This document shows positions 10,471-20,787 of a stretch of DNA of 64,000 nt, piece by piece. The stretch is from contig JACJZG010000009.1 of NCBI GenBank assembly GCA_020635715.1, positions 1 through 64,000 of the forward strand. Reading direction: 5' to 3'. Origin of the DNA: Flavobacteriales bacterium. Lineage in GTDB: Bacteria; Bacteroidota; Bacteroidia; Flavobacteriales_F; PHOS-HE28. The position numbers and the translations under genes are program-made. The notes under the pieces were generated by a model. That model saw nothing but the letters and a program-made list of their open reading frames with translations, was not told where the DNA came from and did no database searches. How positions within the stretch are numbered: position 1 is the stretch's first letter; each line of letters begins with the position of its first letter.

Positions 10471-11005
10471 GGCGTTGTTGGTTGTTCGTTTTGCTTCTTC
10501 GAGTATTCTCGGTTCGTTGTCCTATCCTGACGATATTTCCGTCGAATAGCTGACGCCCAAATAAGCAAACCGTCTCGGGATCGCCAAATATTCTGGCAAC
10601 TAAAGTTTTGAACAGGCTCTATCGCCGCGCGGTTCAGGCACACCTATGAAAGCAGGAATATTATCGACGATATAGGATAAATGTTCGACGAATGCTTGAC
10701 AGCAGACTACCGCCTCCCCTAGCTTCGGACCACTCTTTTCGACGGATCGCTCTTCAGAAGACAGCCTTTGGACGCTTGTTCGATCAACGGACAAGACCAT
10801 GCGATCCAACATGAACAAGGCCTCGCAAGGGGCAACGACGGTGAACGCCTCCGGGCCGAGCCGGGAACTGGGCGAACCGGTCCTGGACAACCTGCCCGAA
10901 ACAGGGCTGGGCTGCGGTAAGCGCCGGTTCCCACGAACGAACAGCACGAGCCTGGTAAACGGGGCTCTTCATCTTGACCAACTGCATGAACCAAAACCAA
11001 TACCG
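10471..11005. other. Divergent intergenic region between recA and the giant T9SS gene
   Basis: A 535-bp stretch with no protein gene I can support. The giant gene's frame is open back to an ATG at 10799, but residues encoded from there to 11005 lack a signal peptide or family-like sequence and are probably untranslated. The part from 10500 to 10700 is less GC-rich than its surroundings and should hold the recA promoter. I find no clean TAnnTTTG box for either gene. Confidence 0.5.
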
Positions 11006-14000
11006 ATGTACCTCAACCCTACGGAGCGTTCGTGGCTGCGCCATACGGCCATGACACTGATGCTGCTCCTGGCCACATGGGCGCCATTGAACGCGCAGAT
11101 GGCCCGACAGGAGCACAAGCATGACGATCACGGTTCCGCTGCGCTGGACGAACTGCTGCATGCCTATGACCAGCGGATCGAATTCACCGAGAACAAGGGA
11201 CAGTTCGGCAAGGAGGTTCTGTACCGCGCTGACTTCCCATTGGGGCAGGCGGTGGCAACGCGGGACGGGATGGTGGTGACCGCCTTTGATCCGGCGGCCC
11301 TGGCCGAGGCCCAGCGCGCAGGCATCCTGTTCGAGGAGCTTATCCGCAACGGCGAACCGGCGGCCGCACCCACGCTTCGGCACAAGGGGCACAGCTGGCG
11401 GCTGAATTTCCGCGGTGTTGATCCGGGGATGACCGTGGGAACGCGGAAGCCGCATACGGACATCAACAACTACTTCATGGGAGGCACCGAGGCCACGGAC
11501 GTGCGGAGCTACGAGGAGCTCTGGTACAAGAACACGTACCCGGGTGTGGACGTGCGTTACTATCCCGCCGCTGATGGGACCTTGGAGTACGACATCATCT
11601 GCAAGCCTGGTAGCGATCCGAGCCGCATCGCCATCACCTTTGACGGTATCGACAAGCTCACCGTGGGTGAAAAGGGTGAACTGGTCCTGAACACCAGCTT
11701 GGGGGCCATGAGCTACCCGGCCCCCGTGGTGTACCAACGCATCAACGGCCGCGAAAAGCCGGTGCAAGCTTCGTACGTGGTGGTGGGCAGGAACGAACTC
11801 CGGTTCGAGATCGGCTCCTATGACAAGAGCGCCACGCTGGTCATCGACCCGATCGCCCTGCGCTGGGCGAGCTGGATGAACACGGCCTCCCAAACGGACA
11901 ACCATGGCCACTGCATCTGGGTGGACCCGACGGATGGTGCCATCTATGTGGTCGCACGGGTCAGCGGCGGTACGGACCAGATCACACCGGGCGCATTCGA
12001 CACCTCGATCAATGGGAGCTATGACATGGTGGTGGGCAAATACTTGGAACCCGCCAACGTGGGGGGAACCGGAACGCGGGTATGGCAGACCTACATCGGG
12101 GGGAACGGGATCGAGAACCCCTATGCGATGGAACAGGGCCCGGATGGGAACCTCTACATCACCGGCTACACGGCGAGCACCAACTTTCCATTGATCGGCG
12201 GATCGGCGTTCACTGGAAGCAGCCTGAACCAGCAGGCACAATCCGGCGATGATGTGTACGTGGTGAAGATCGATCCGGCAGGTAGCTCCATCAAATCCGC
12301 TGTGATCGGCGGGAACGCCACGGACTATGCGTTCGACCTGCGGATCGCCACGAACGGCGATGTCATCGTTGGTGGCTACACGGAGAGCACCAACCTCGCG
12401 ACCTTGAACAGTGGAAGTGGGGCATCCAACACGAACAACGGTGGGGCCGATGTGCTCCTCTTCCGGATCGACCAGGACCTCTCCACACTTCAGTGGATGC
12501 GCAATTACGGTGGTTCCTCCGATGACCTCGCACAGATCATGCTCTACGCCCCTTCCACCGGGGATATCTTCCTGGGTGGACGGACCTCGAGCAGCAACTT
12601 CCCCACGGTGGGTGCCCGGCAAGCCACGCGCGGTGGCAGCGAAGCGGGATTCCTCCAGCGTATCTCCGGAGCGGGAACCACGCAATGGTCCTCCTACTTC
12701 CAGTCGGCGAGCGGACAGTCCCTGGCGATCCTCTGTATGTCCATGAGCACTTCGGGGAACGTGTTCTACTTCGGTGGTACCACATCTGGGGCGGCCAGCA
12801 GCAACATATCGGCCAGCGGGGTACACGACAGTTCGTACAACGGCGGCACGAACGACCTCTTTGTTGCGCGGATGACGACCGACCAGACCTTCCTCGGAGG
12901 TACGTACATCGGCGGTTCGGGCAACGAGGTGAACATGATGGGCCTGAACACCGACCAGAACGACGATGTATACGTCTTCGGATACACGAACAGCACGAAC
13001 TTCCCGGTGAGCGCCGCGCCGAACACCCCCGTGCAATCCACGAACATGGGCTCGAATGACAAGGTCTTCGTCAAGCTCAACAGCGACCTCTCCTCGCTCA
13101 TCTATGGCACCTACTACGGCGGCACCGGAGATGACTACGATCCTGTGGGGGAACGCGGCATCAAGTTCAGCAACTGCAGGATCTACACCATCATCACCTC
13201 CCTTTCCAGCAACGTACCGCTGACGCTGGGAGCCTTGAACACGACGAAGAACAGCAACCAGTATGAGCCAGGGATCGTGATATGGGCCAACCCGCCGGAC
13301 CTGCTCGGGAACACCATCAACTACACGGGCACTGCCATCTGTGCGGGAACCGTACCCGGGGACATCACGGGCTCCGTACCGAGCTACGTACTGCCCACGA
13401 TCGTGCGTAACGGAGCGGGTTCCTCCCACCCTTCCTTCGGGTCGGCCGCCACGTATCAGTGGCAGATCAGCTCCGACAGCCTCAATTGGACCAACATTCC
13501 GGGGCAGACCGGACAGAACCTGTCAGGAAGCGCGATCGGCGCCATCAACGAAACGCGCTACATCCGCCGGGTCATTGGAGGGGACGCGTGCATCCTGGCG
13601 GGAGCAGCCGATCAGGTGGTAACCGTACGGATCATGAGCGTGACCGGTCAGGTCACGAACGTCACCTGCAACGGAGCGAACAATGGGTCGATCACGGTGA
13701 GCGCCGACGGACTGGCACCGTTCGGTTATGCTTGGAGCAATGGACAGACGACACAGACCGCCACCGGACTTGCCCCAGGCACCCATACCGTAACGGTGAC
13801 GGACGCCAACGGATGCACGGCGCAAGGAAGCTTTCAAGTGACACAGCCAGCACCATTATCCCCAAGCGCAACGATAACACCAGCCACGTGCGGTCAATCC
13901 AACGGTGGTGCCCAGGCCAACGCGAGCGGTGGAACGGGCGCGTATACCTACCTCTGGAGCACGGGAAGCATTGCCCAGTCCATTAGCGGAGTGGGTGGCG

Positions 14001-16036
14001 GCACCTACAACGTGACGGTGACGGACGCCAACGGATGCACCTTCCCGCTTGAGGTCATCATTCCCAGCACAGGTCTCCCTACCGTGAACGCCGGAACCGA
14101 TGCCGCTATCACGTGCGCTACTGGTCCGCAGATCACCTTGAGCGGTTCCGGCACGGCCGGGAACTACAGTTGGATAGCGAGCAACGGAGGCAACATCACC
14201 GGGGGGGCGAGCACACTGACCCCGAGCGTGAATGCAGCGGGCACCTATACGCTCACGATCACGAACCCTCAAACAGGCTGTTCCGCGAGCGATGCAGTGA
14301 ACGTGATGATCAACACGGCGGCACCGAACGCGACCGCGAGTGGAGCGGGCACCTTGACCTGCCTAGTGACGAGCATCACACTGGACGGCGGAAGCACCAA
14401 CAACGGGGTCACCTTTGGATGGAGCGGCCCCAATGGCTTCAGCAGCACAAATGAGGATGTGGTCGTTGATCAACCAGGCACATACATCCTAACCGTAACG
14501 AACCCGAACAATGGTTGCACCAGTACCGCCAGTGCCATCGTTGAACTCGACAATGCTGCTCCGGGTGCGGCTGCCACAGGCGGTACCTTGTCCTGCGCGG
14601 TGACTTCGATCCAACTGCAAGGCTCCGGCAACGGCAGCTTCGCGTGGACCGGTCCGAACGGCTTCACCAGCACGGAGCAGAACCCCACGGTGGGCGCGGC
14701 CGGCACCTACAACTTGACCGTGACCGGCGCGAACGGTTGCACCAGCACGGCTAGTGCGCTGGTTGAACAGGATGTGAGTCTCCCCTATGTGAGCGCCAGT
14801 GGAGGTGAGCTGACCTGTGCGAACCAGAGCATGCTCTTGAACGCGAATGGCAATGGTAGCTTCAGCTGGTCCGGACCGAACGGTTTTGCAAGCACCGCAC
14901 AATTCCCGTTGGTGAGCGCACCCGGAACCTATACGGTCACCATCATGGCGGCAAATGGCTGCACCAACACCGCATCCACCACCGTGACGAGCGACTTGGC
15001 GGCACCTGAAGTGAGCGCGGCAGGTGGCATGCTCCCCTGTGAGGGAGGGGCTGTCAACCTCACGGCCTTCACCGATGGAACGGGCCCGAGCTATGCCTGG
15101 ACGGGACCCGACGGATTCACAAGCGATGAGTCGAACCCGGTGGTGACCACGGTCGGCAGTTATACCGTGACGGTGACGACCTCGAACGGCTGCTCGAACA
15201 GCATGACCGTTGTGGTGACGCGTGAGGATTGTGGCGACAAGGAATGTCCGGCCTTGATCACCAACTGCCCAGCCGACCTCACGGTCGATTGCACCGCCGA
15301 CCTCAGCCCGGAAGCGCTTGGCAGCATGCCGACCTTCCGTGACGTCGAAGGTGATGGCGAGAAGAAGTGCGCACCGTTGAAGAACCATGGATACTGGGAC
15401 GAGACGATCAACACCTGTCCGTTCGTGCTTCGTCGTACCTTCTGGGCAGTGGATATGGATGGTGAAGTGGCCTATTGCGAACAACTCATCACCCTGATCG
15501 ACGAGACCGGCCCGGTGATGATGGGCCTCAACGGCGATGGCTTGAACCTCGGTTGCGACGAGGACCCTGACAACATCATGCCTCCGACGGTGTGGGCTTT
15601 CGACGAGTGCACCAAGTCGGTCGCGACCGTGACCCATGGCGTGAGCTACGAAGGAGAGCCCGAAAGCGGTGGACCATACAGCATCATCCACACCTGGACT
15701 GCAGCGGATGCCTGCGGGAACAGCACCATGGCGACATGGACCCTATACGTGGACTGCAAGAAGGAGGATATCAAAAAGTCCGTGGTCACGGCCGGTCCGA
15801 ACCCCTTCCGTCAACGCTGTGAGATCACCCTGGTACCGGTGCGCAATGGCAAGGCCATCGTAACGATCACCGACCTGCAAGGGCGTCGGATCAAGGAGGC
15901 CTTCAATGCCGAGGTGCATGCCGACCAACCCGTCCGCGTCCAGTTCGAGCCTGAGAAGATCGGCACCGGCACCTTCATCTATCACGTCCAGATGGATGGC
16001 CGGGAGTTCCATGGCCGTATAGTGCACCAGCCCTGA
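11006..16036 (+). CDS. Giant T9SS surface protein: DUF7948-like, SBBP propeller, SprB and Ig-like repeats
   Basis: About 1,676 residues. A signal peptide ends near APLNAQ. An N-terminal domain (roughly residues 50-280, DUF7948-like, with FTENKGQF, GVDVRYYP, YDIICKPG) is followed by beta-propeller SBBP repeats (about 285-770), recognisable by recurring GNLYITGYTASTNFP and TYIGGSGNE elements. Two SprB-type repeats (nt 13630-14060, GTHTVTVTDANGCTAQG and GTYNVTVTDANGCTFPL) and five Ig-like units of about 80 aa follow (nt about 14100-15230, each opening with a TC or SC pair and containing W-x-GP-x-GF). Then come a Cys-rich HYR-like region and a T9SS type A sorting domain (AGPNPFRQRCEI to the end). 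It is likely a surface adhesin or gliding-type protein. The ATG at 11006 is chosen for the signal peptide. Confidence 0.9.
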   Translation: MYLNPTERSWLRHTAMTLMLLLATWAPLNAQMARQEHKHDDHGSAALDELLHAYDQRIEFTENKGQFGKEVLYRADFPLGQAVATRDGMVVTAFDPAALAEAQRAGILFEELIRNGEPAAAPTLRHKGHSWRLNFRGVDPGMTVGTRKPHTDINNYFMGGTEATDVRSYEELWYKNTYPGVDVRYYPAADGTLEYDIICKPGSDPSRIAITFDGIDKLTVGEKGELVLNTSLGAMSYPAPVVYQRINGREKPVQASYVVVGRNELRFEIGSYDKSATLVIDPIALRWASWMNTASQTDNHGHCIWVDPTDGAIYVVARVSGGTDQITPGAFDTSINGSYDMVVGKYLEPANVGGTGTRVWQTYIGGNGIENPYAMEQGPDGNLYITGYTASTNFPLIGGSAFTGSSLNQQAQSGDDVYVVKIDPAGSSIKSAVIGGNATDYAFDLRIATNGDVIVGGYTESTNLATLNSGSGASNTNNGGADVLLFRIDQDLSTLQWMRNYGGSSDDLAQIMLYAPSTGDIFLGGRTSSSNFPTVGARQATRGGSEAGFLQRISGAGTTQWSSYFQSASGQSLAILCMSMSTSGNVFYFGGTTSGAASSNISASGVHDSSYNGGTNDLFVARMTTDQTFLGGTYIGGSGNEVNMMGLNTDQNDDVYVFGYTNSTNFPVSAAPNTPVQSTNMGSNDKVFVKLNSDLSSLIYGTYYGGTGDDYDPVGERGIKFSNCRIYTIITSLSSNVPLTLGALNTTKNSNQYEPGIVIWANPPDLLGNTINYTGTAICAGTVPGDITGSVPSYVLPTIVRNGAGSSHPSFGSAATYQWQISSDSLNWTNIPGQTGQNLSGSAIGAINETRYIRRVIGGDACILAGAADQVVTVRIMSVTGQVTNVTCNGANNGSITVSADGLAPFGYAWSNGQTTQTATGLAPGTHTVTVTDANGCTAQGSFQVTQPAPLSPSATITPATCGQSNGGAQANASGGTGAYTYLWSTGSIAQSISGVGGGTYNVTVTDANGCTFPLEVIIPSTGLPTVNAGTDAAITCATGPQITLSGSGTAGNYSWIASNGGNITGGASTLTPSVNAAGTYTLTITNPQTGCSASDAVNVMINTAAPNATASGAGTLTCLVTSITLDGGSTNNGVTFGWSGPNGFSSTNEDVVVDQPGTYILTVTNPNNGCTSTASAIVELDNAAPGAAATGGTLSCAVTSIQLQGSGNGSFAWTGPNGFTSTEQNPTVGAAGTYNLTVTGANGCTSTASALVEQDVSLPYVSASGGELTCANQSMLLNANGNGSFSWSGPNGFASTAQFPLVSAPGTYTVTIMAANGCTNTASTTVTSDLAAPEVSAAGGMLPCEGGAVNLTAFTDGTGPSYAWTGPDGFTSDESNPVVTTVGSYTVTVTTSNGCSNSMTVVVTREDCGDKECPALITNCPADLTVDCTADLSPEALGSMPTFRDVEGDGEKKCAPLKNHGYWDETINTCPFVLRRTFWAVDMDGEVAYCEQLITLIDETGPVMMGLNGDGLNLGCDEDPDNIMPPTVWAFDECTKSVATVTHGVSYEGEPESGGPYSIIHTWTAADACGNSTMATWTLYVDCKKEDIKKSVVTAGPNPFRQRCEITLVPVRNGKAIVTITDLQGRRIKEAFNAEVHADQPVRVQFEPEKIGTGTFIYHVQMDGREFHGRIVHQP

Positions 16037-16058
16037 TACTGCGTGGATCGAATGATGC

Positions 16059-16086
16059 GAAGCCCCCGCCGATCGGCGGGGGCTTC
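16059..16086 (+). terminator. Rho-independent-type hairpin after the giant T9SS gene
   Basis: A perfect 12-bp stem (GAAGCCCCCGCC at 16059-16070, complement at 16075-16086) with a 4-nt loop, 23 bp after the stop codon. A strong GC stem without a long T tail. Confidence 0.75.
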
Positions 16087-16101
16087 TGCATACCGGCATG
16101 G

Positions 16102-16109
16102 TACCTTCG
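16102..16109 (+). promoter_or_regulatory. -7-like box (TACCTTCG) for rarA
   Basis: One mismatch to TAnnTTTG. It overlaps the first possible ATG of rarA (16098), which argues that translation starts at the in-frame GTG at 16119. Confidence 0.45.
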
Positions 16110-16118
16110 TGCCCTATC

Positions 16119-17408
16119 GTGGAAGGCTCCGGACCGCTCGCCGAACGCATGCGCCCGCGCACCTTGGAGGAGGTGGTGGGCCAGGAGCATCTTGTGGGCA
16201 CCCACGGTGTCCTGCGTAAAGCGCTTTCTGGCGGCATGTTGCCGAGCATGATCCTGTGGGGGCCGCCCGGTGTGGGCAAGACGACCTTGGCGCGCCTGAT
16301 AGCCCAGGACCTGAAACGCCCTTTCCATGCGCTCAGCGCCATCAACAGCGGCGTGAAGGATGTGCGGGAGGTCATTGAGCAGGCCAGTGGCAGCGGGCTC
16401 TTCGCGCGCAGCGCGGTGCTCTTCATCGACGAGATCCACCGCTTCAGCAAGGCCCAACAGGACAGCCTGCTCGGCGCGGTGGAGAAGGGCACCATCACGC
16501 TCATCGGGGCCACCACGGAGAACCCGAGCTTCGAGGTGATCCCCGCGCTCCTCTCCCGCTGCCAGGTATACGTATTGAAGGCGCTTGCGGAAGAACAGCT
16601 CCAGGGCCTGCTGGAACGGGCCATGGCCGCGGATGCGGAGTTGTCGGAACTGGAGATCGATCTGCGCGAGACGGATGCGCTGATGCGCGCCAGTGGTGGT
16701 GATGCGCGCCGCCTGTTGAACACCTTCGAGCTGTGCGTGCTCTCTGCGGGGCGTTCCGCCGCGGGAGCGATCGTGATCGACAATGCCCTGGTGAAGGAGG
16801 TGGTGCAGAACAATGCCGCGCGCTACGACAAGCAGGGCGAGCAGCACTACGACATCATCAGCGCCTTCATCAAGAGCATGCGAGGCAGCGACCCGAACGC
16901 AGCGGTCTACTGGCTGGCACGGATGGTGGAAGGTGGCGAGGACCCCTTGTTCATTGCGCGGCGCATGGTGATCCTGGCCAGTGAGGACATCGGTAACGCC
17001 AACCCGAACGCCCTGTTGATGGCCACCACCACCATGCAGGCGGTGCAGATGATCGGCTGGCCGGAAGGGCGGATCATCCTCAGCCAGTGCGCGATCTACC
17101 TGGCCTGTTCACCCAAGAGCAATGCGAGCTACGCAGCGATCGGTGCCGCACAGGCGGCGGTGCGCACCCACGGCGACCTCCCCGTTCCGCTCGCATTGCG
17201 CAACGCTCCCACGCGGTTGATGAAGGAACTGGACTATGGGAAGGAGTACAAGTACAGCCACGACGGCGAGGGCAACTTCATCGACCAGGAGTTCCTTCCG
17301 GAAGCCTTGAGCGGAACGGCGTTCTACCGGCCGGGCGAACAGGCCAAGGAACAGGAACATCGCGCGCTCATCGCCAGATTGTGGAAGGGCAAGTACGGAA
17401 GCGGTTGA
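16119..17408 (+). CDS. rarA: Replication-associated recombination protein A (AAA+ ATPase)
   Basis: A 429-residue MgsA/RarA-type ATPase of the clamp-loader group that acts at stalled replication forks. Visible: N-terminal PLAERMRPRTLEEVVGQEHL, Walker A WGPPGVGKTTLA, Walker B VLFIDEIHRFSK, sensor 1 GATTENPSFEV, the arginine-finger region LLSRCQVY, sensor 2 GGDARRLLN, and the C-terminal tetramerisation domain including YDIISAFIKSMRGSDPNAAVYW and ASEDIGNANPNALL. An upstream ATG (16098) is in frame, but a -7-like box overlaps it, so the GTG at 16119 is preferred; the choice does not affect the domain. The gene converges on the next one with no gap. Confidence 0.95.
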   Translation: MEGSGPLAERMRPRTLEEVVGQEHLVGTHGVLRKALSGGMLPSMILWGPPGVGKTTLARLIAQDLKRPFHALSAINSGVKDVREVIEQASGSGLFARSAVLFIDEIHRFSKAQQDSLLGAVEKGTITLIGATTENPSFEVIPALLSRCQVYVLKALAEEQLQGLLERAMAADAELSELEIDLRETDALMRASGGDARRLLNTFELCVLSAGRSAAGAIVIDNALVKEVVQNNAARYDKQGEQHYDIISAFIKSMRGSDPNAAVYWLARMVEGGEDPLFIARRMVILASEDIGNANPNALLMATTTMQAVQMIGWPEGRIILSQCAIYLACSPKSNASYAAIGAAQAAVRTHGDLPVPLALRNAPTRLMKELDYGKEYKYSHDGEGNFIDQEFLPEALSGTAFYRPGEQAKEQEHRALIARLWKGKYGSG

Positions 17409-17852
17409 TCAGGCCCGCTCCGACTCGATATAGCGCTTGTGCATATCGTAGATGATCCCGAGGCTCACCATGAGGCCGCCCAGCCCCTGCTCCACCATCT
17501 GCCAGATCACATCTGCCACCACGTGCACCATGCCGCCCTTGGTGAAGGACATCCCGAGCACGAAGATCACCAGATAGACGAAGAAGCCGACCGCGGCACC
17601 CAGCAGCATGGAGGTGAACGGAAAGGCCCGTTTCAGCGAGATCCACTCGTGCATGACCGCCGTGTGCACGGCGAAGGTCATGCCGAAGCCGAGCACCAGG
17701 TATACCAGGCCTGCCAGGGTGAAATAGAGGCTTATGGGAATGCGGATCTCCTCCAGGTCGGTCAGCGCCACCCCGTGCCAGAGCCACGAGACCAGGAACA
17801 TGACCACCGCTGCAAGCAGCGCCGGGACGAGGATACTGCGTCTGAACAACAC
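17409..17852 (-). CDS. Four-helix integral membrane protein, unknown family
   Basis: A 147-residue protein with four clear hydrophobic segments (SILVPALLAAVVMFLVSWLW, ISLYFTLAGLVYLVLGFGM, TSMLLGAAVGFFVYLVIFVLG, and a weaker C-terminal one around GGLMVSLGIIY). His residues flank the helices (WLWHGV, AVHTAVMHEW). I do not recognise the family. No upstream ATG gives a sensible N-terminus, so the GTG at 17852 (MLFRRSILVP) is chosen; a near -7 box (TACTTTTC at 17879-17872 on the minus strand) is 19 bases upstream. It is divergent from the lipoprotein gene at 17921. Confidence 0.65.
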   Translation of the reverse strand: MLFRRSILVPALLAAVVMFLVSWLWHGVALTDLEEIRIPISLYFTLAGLVYLVLGFGMTFAVHTAVMHEWISLKRAFPFTSMLLGAAVGFFVYLVIFVLGMSFTKGGMVHVVADVIWQMVEQGLGGLMVSLGIIYDMHKRYIESERA

Positions 17853-17920
17853 GGTTCGCGTTCGGAGGGTGGAAAAGTACTGACCGGGTCGAGATCGCGC
17901 ACCCCCAAAGGTCAACGCCG

Positions 17921-19549
17921 ATGTACTTTGCCCCCTATATGCAATACGTACGGTCCATTGGGACGGTTGCCTTCGCGGGGATCTTATTATCAACCTTGCC
18001 GGGCTGTAGGAAGGACGCTGGACCTGCCCGTTGGGACATAGATGTGGCCCTGCCTTTGTTCACCACGCAGCTCACCATCGGGGACCTCATCCCGGACTCC
18101 CTGCTCGCCGTAGGCGCGGATGGTACCGTGAGCCTGGTGTACACCTCCGCGCTCTTCGCGGTGGACCTGGACACCCTGCTGGGCCTGCCGGATACGAGCT
18201 TCATTTACGCCTATGCGTTCCCGCTGCCGGGCAACGACCAGTTCAACCTTCCCGCGGGCTTCCCGGTGATCAGCCAGAACAACGTGCTCCGCTTCGACCT
18301 GCCGCAGGTGCAATTGAGCCGATTGGATATCCGGTCCGGGGAACTGCAGGTGGACATGCGGAACAAGATCACCAGCCGGGTGCTCGGCCATTTCGAGATC
18401 CCCAGCGGGCAATTCCCGGACGGGGTGAACGCGTTGGACATGGCGGTGGATCCGGGCACACCTTCGGCGCCAGCCATGGCCACCTTGATCCGGGACCTGT
18501 CGGGAACACGGTTCGACCTGCGCGGACCGACCTACAACCAGGTGAACACGCTTACGACGAACGTGGCGGCGACCCTTGACCCGGATGGCAGCGGAGCCAC
18601 CGTTACCAACCAGGACAGCGTGGTGGTGCAGGTCGGTTACAACGCGCTCATCACCGCCTATGCGAAGGGCTACTTCGGCACGAACACCATCTCGCAGGAA
18701 GATGAGGAGAGCCGACTGACGCTCTTCGACCGCTTCGTGGCTGGTTCCCTGGACCTGGACCAGGTGACCATGCGCCTGCACGTGGAGAACGGCGTTGGGA
18801 TGGACATCCAGGTGCACCTGAACACCTTTCAGGCCATCAACAGCCGCACCGGCGTCACGGTGGACCTGCAGAACGCCCTGCTTCAGGGACCGATCAACCT
18901 GAACCGGGCCGCGGACCTGGGGAACGGCTTCACTCCAAGCCACTACTTGCGCACGCTGGATAATTCGAACAGCAACATCGATGCCTTCGTGGAGAACCTG
19001 CCCGATCGCGTGCGTTATGGCGTGGAGATCCTCCTGAACCCGCTGGGCAACATCAGCAACGGCAATGACTTCCTGTATTACGAAAGCGAATTGAAGGCAG
19101 ATCTTGAACTGGAGGTCCCCCTGTCCATCATCGCCTCCGGACTCACGCTTGAGAACTTCTCACGACCGGACCTGCCCGGCGATGCGGAGAACCCCGCCTT
19201 GGACCGTGGCACCCTGCACCTTTTCGCCACCAACGGCTTCCCGTTCGATGCCCGCGTCGTCCTTGAACTGGTGGATGAAGAGAACACCTTGTTGAGCACG
19301 ATCGAGGTGGATGGCGCCGTGCGCGCTGGGAACATCGGACCGAACGGCCTTGTAAGCTCCGTGACCCGATCAACGCTCCACGCACCCCTCGATGCTTTCC
19401 AGGTCGACCTGCTGTACGCGGGTGCCCGGCTGCGGACGCGCGTTGTATTCGATACGGATGCCGACCTCGGACATGTGCGTGTGCTGGACAGTTACGCACT
19501 GGACCTACAGGTGACGGTGGATGGCAACTACATCGTGAACGGCCAATGA
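17921..19549 (+). CDS. Large lipoprotein of unknown function, upstream of a DUF5723 gene
   Basis: 542 residues. The signal peptide carries a good lipobox (LLSTLPGC, Cys at about residue 29). The mature protein is beta-rich, without helices or catalytic motifs I can identify. It repeats short elements like VVVQVGYNALITAYAKGYFG and LELEVPLSIIASGLTLENFS, reminiscent of outer-membrane-anchored multi-domain beta proteins. The next gene overlaps it by 4 bp (ATGA) and encodes a DUF5723 outer-membrane-type protein, so the pair probably works together at the outer membrane. A second ATG at 17939 would also preserve the signal peptide. Confidence 0.8.
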   Translation: MYFAPYMQYVRSIGTVAFAGILLSTLPGCRKDAGPARWDIDVALPLFTTQLTIGDLIPDSLLAVGADGTVSLVYTSALFAVDLDTLLGLPDTSFIYAYAFPLPGNDQFNLPAGFPVISQNNVLRFDLPQVQLSRLDIRSGELQVDMRNKITSRVLGHFEIPSGQFPDGVNALDMAVDPGTPSAPAMATLIRDLSGTRFDLRGPTYNQVNTLTTNVAATLDPDGSGATVTNQDSVVVQVGYNALITAYAKGYFGTNTISQEDEESRLTLFDRFVAGSLDLDQVTMRLHVENGVGMDIQVHLNTFQAINSRTGVTVDLQNALLQGPINLNRAADLGNGFTPSHYLRTLDNSNSNIDAFVENLPDRVRYGVEILLNPLGNISNGNDFLYYESELKADLELEVPLSIIASGLTLENFSRPDLPGDAENPALDRGTLHLFATNGFPFDARVVLELVDEENTLLSTIEVDGAVRAGNIGPNGLVSSVTRSTLHAPLDAFQVDLLYAGARLRTRVVFDTDADLGHVRVLDSYALDLQVTVDGNYIVNGQ

Positions 19550-20787
19550 GGTACGGGCTGTTCCTGGCTTGTGCCACCCTCTTCACGGCCAGTTCGCACG
19601 GACAGGTCGCCCTGCCCCCCGACCCCATCGTGGACCTGAACGCGGGCTACCGCAACACCATCACCGTGACCGGGCTGTTCGACCACAACGCGAACAGCGT
19701 ATACAACGAACTTCCGCTCGCGATCGTGCGTGGAGCATATCTCGAACGAGACCTGCGCGCACGATCATCCGAGGCCTTGCGTGCGAAGGGCAACAGCCTG
19801 GGGGAGGTGATCCAGGCGCGGGTCCAGTGGACCGGTGCCACGTGTTGGGGCGCGCGTGCCAACTGGCGGCCGGTGGTGAGCATCGCCCATCACGATCAGA
19901 TCGGCCTCTCGTTCACGGCCGATCAGTTCGACCTTGCCTTCTTCGGGAACGCCGCCTTCGAAGGGCGAACGGCATCGCTCTCCCCATCGGGCTATGCGCA
20001 GATCCGCTACCAGACCATGGGTGCGGGCCTTCAGCATGCGGCCAATGGATCCTACCTGCGGCTCGACCTGGTGCGCGGCCTGTCACTTGCGGCCCTGAAC
20101 GTGGACTACGCCAGCCTGTATACCGGCGAGGACGGCCAGGTATTACGCAGTGCACTGCTCGGGGACTATGTGGCCAGCGATACGGCGGGCTACGACCTCG
20201 GCCGGACCAACGGTCTTGGAGCGGCCATCTCCGGGCGCTGGTCGTTCACCACGCGACCGGCGGAGAAAGCCCGGTTCAGCATCGGGGTCGAGGATCTGGG
20301 CTTCGTGGCCTGGAACGACCGGAGCGTGGCGATCCGGAAGGACACCTTGATCCGCTACGAGGGCTTGCGTGTGTACGACCTTTTCGCGCTTGACGCGGTG
20401 ATCGTGAATGAAACAACGGTCTTGGACACCTTCGGACTGCGCTATGACCATGGCCCGGTGACCCGGCTCCTGCCCTTCCGCGTGTTCGCAGAAATGATGA
20501 TCCCGCTGAACGAGCAATGGCGCCTGACCGTACTGGCCGAACACCGGCACCTGCCCGGATACCTGCCCCAACTCGCCGCGCAGGCAAGCCGGGTCTTTGG
20601 GAGCAGGACGATGGTAGGTGCCGCACTCGGCTATGGAGGTTTCGGTGGCCTGCGGGCCGGACTCTCCATGAAGCGCCGGATCGGTGAACACCTCCTGATC
20701 AGCCTGTCCACACCGCAGGTACCGGCCTTCTTCACCGGTCGCGCACGGGGTGCCGGCCTGTACGTCGGACTCGACCTCGGATTCTGA
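19546..20787 (+). CDS. DUF5723-family outer membrane beta-barrel-like protein
   Basis: 413 residues with an N-terminal signal peptide (FLACATLFTASSHGQ) and alternating hydrophobic beta strands ending in an aromatic residue (LYVGLDLGF), the classic end of an outer membrane barrel. The N-terminal part (NSVYNELPLAIVRGAYLERDLR, FTADQFDLAFFGNAAFEG) is characteristic of DUF5723. Function is unknown; the family is Bacteroidota-specific as far as I know. It overlaps the preceding lipoprotein by 4 bp and shares one base with the next gene's ATG, so the three form an operon. Confidence 0.85.
   Translation: MRYGLFLACATLFTASSHGQVALPPDPIVDLNAGYRNTITVTGLFDHNANSVYNELPLAIVRGAYLERDLRARSSEALRAKGNSLGEVIQARVQWTGATCWGARANWRPVVSIAHHDQIGLSFTADQFDLAFFGNAAFEGRTASLSPSGYAQIRYQTMGAGLQHAANGSYLRLDLVRGLSLAALNVDYASLYTGEDGQVLRSALLGDYVASDTAGYDLGRTNGLGAAISGRWSFTTRPAEKARFSIGVEDLGFVAWNDRSVAIRKDTLIRYEGLRVYDLFALDAVIVNETTVLDTFGLRYDHGPVTRLLPFRVFAEMMIPLNEQWRLTVLAEHRHLPGYLPQLAAQASRVFGSRTMVGAALGYGGFGGLRAGLSMKRRIGEHLLISLSTPQVPAFFTGRARGAGLYVGLDLGF

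Noticed and set aside
10784..13429. An 881-codon open frame antisense to the giant T9SS gene
   Set aside because: Repetitive Gly/Arg/His/Val composition, no motif, and complete overlap with a well-supported gene.
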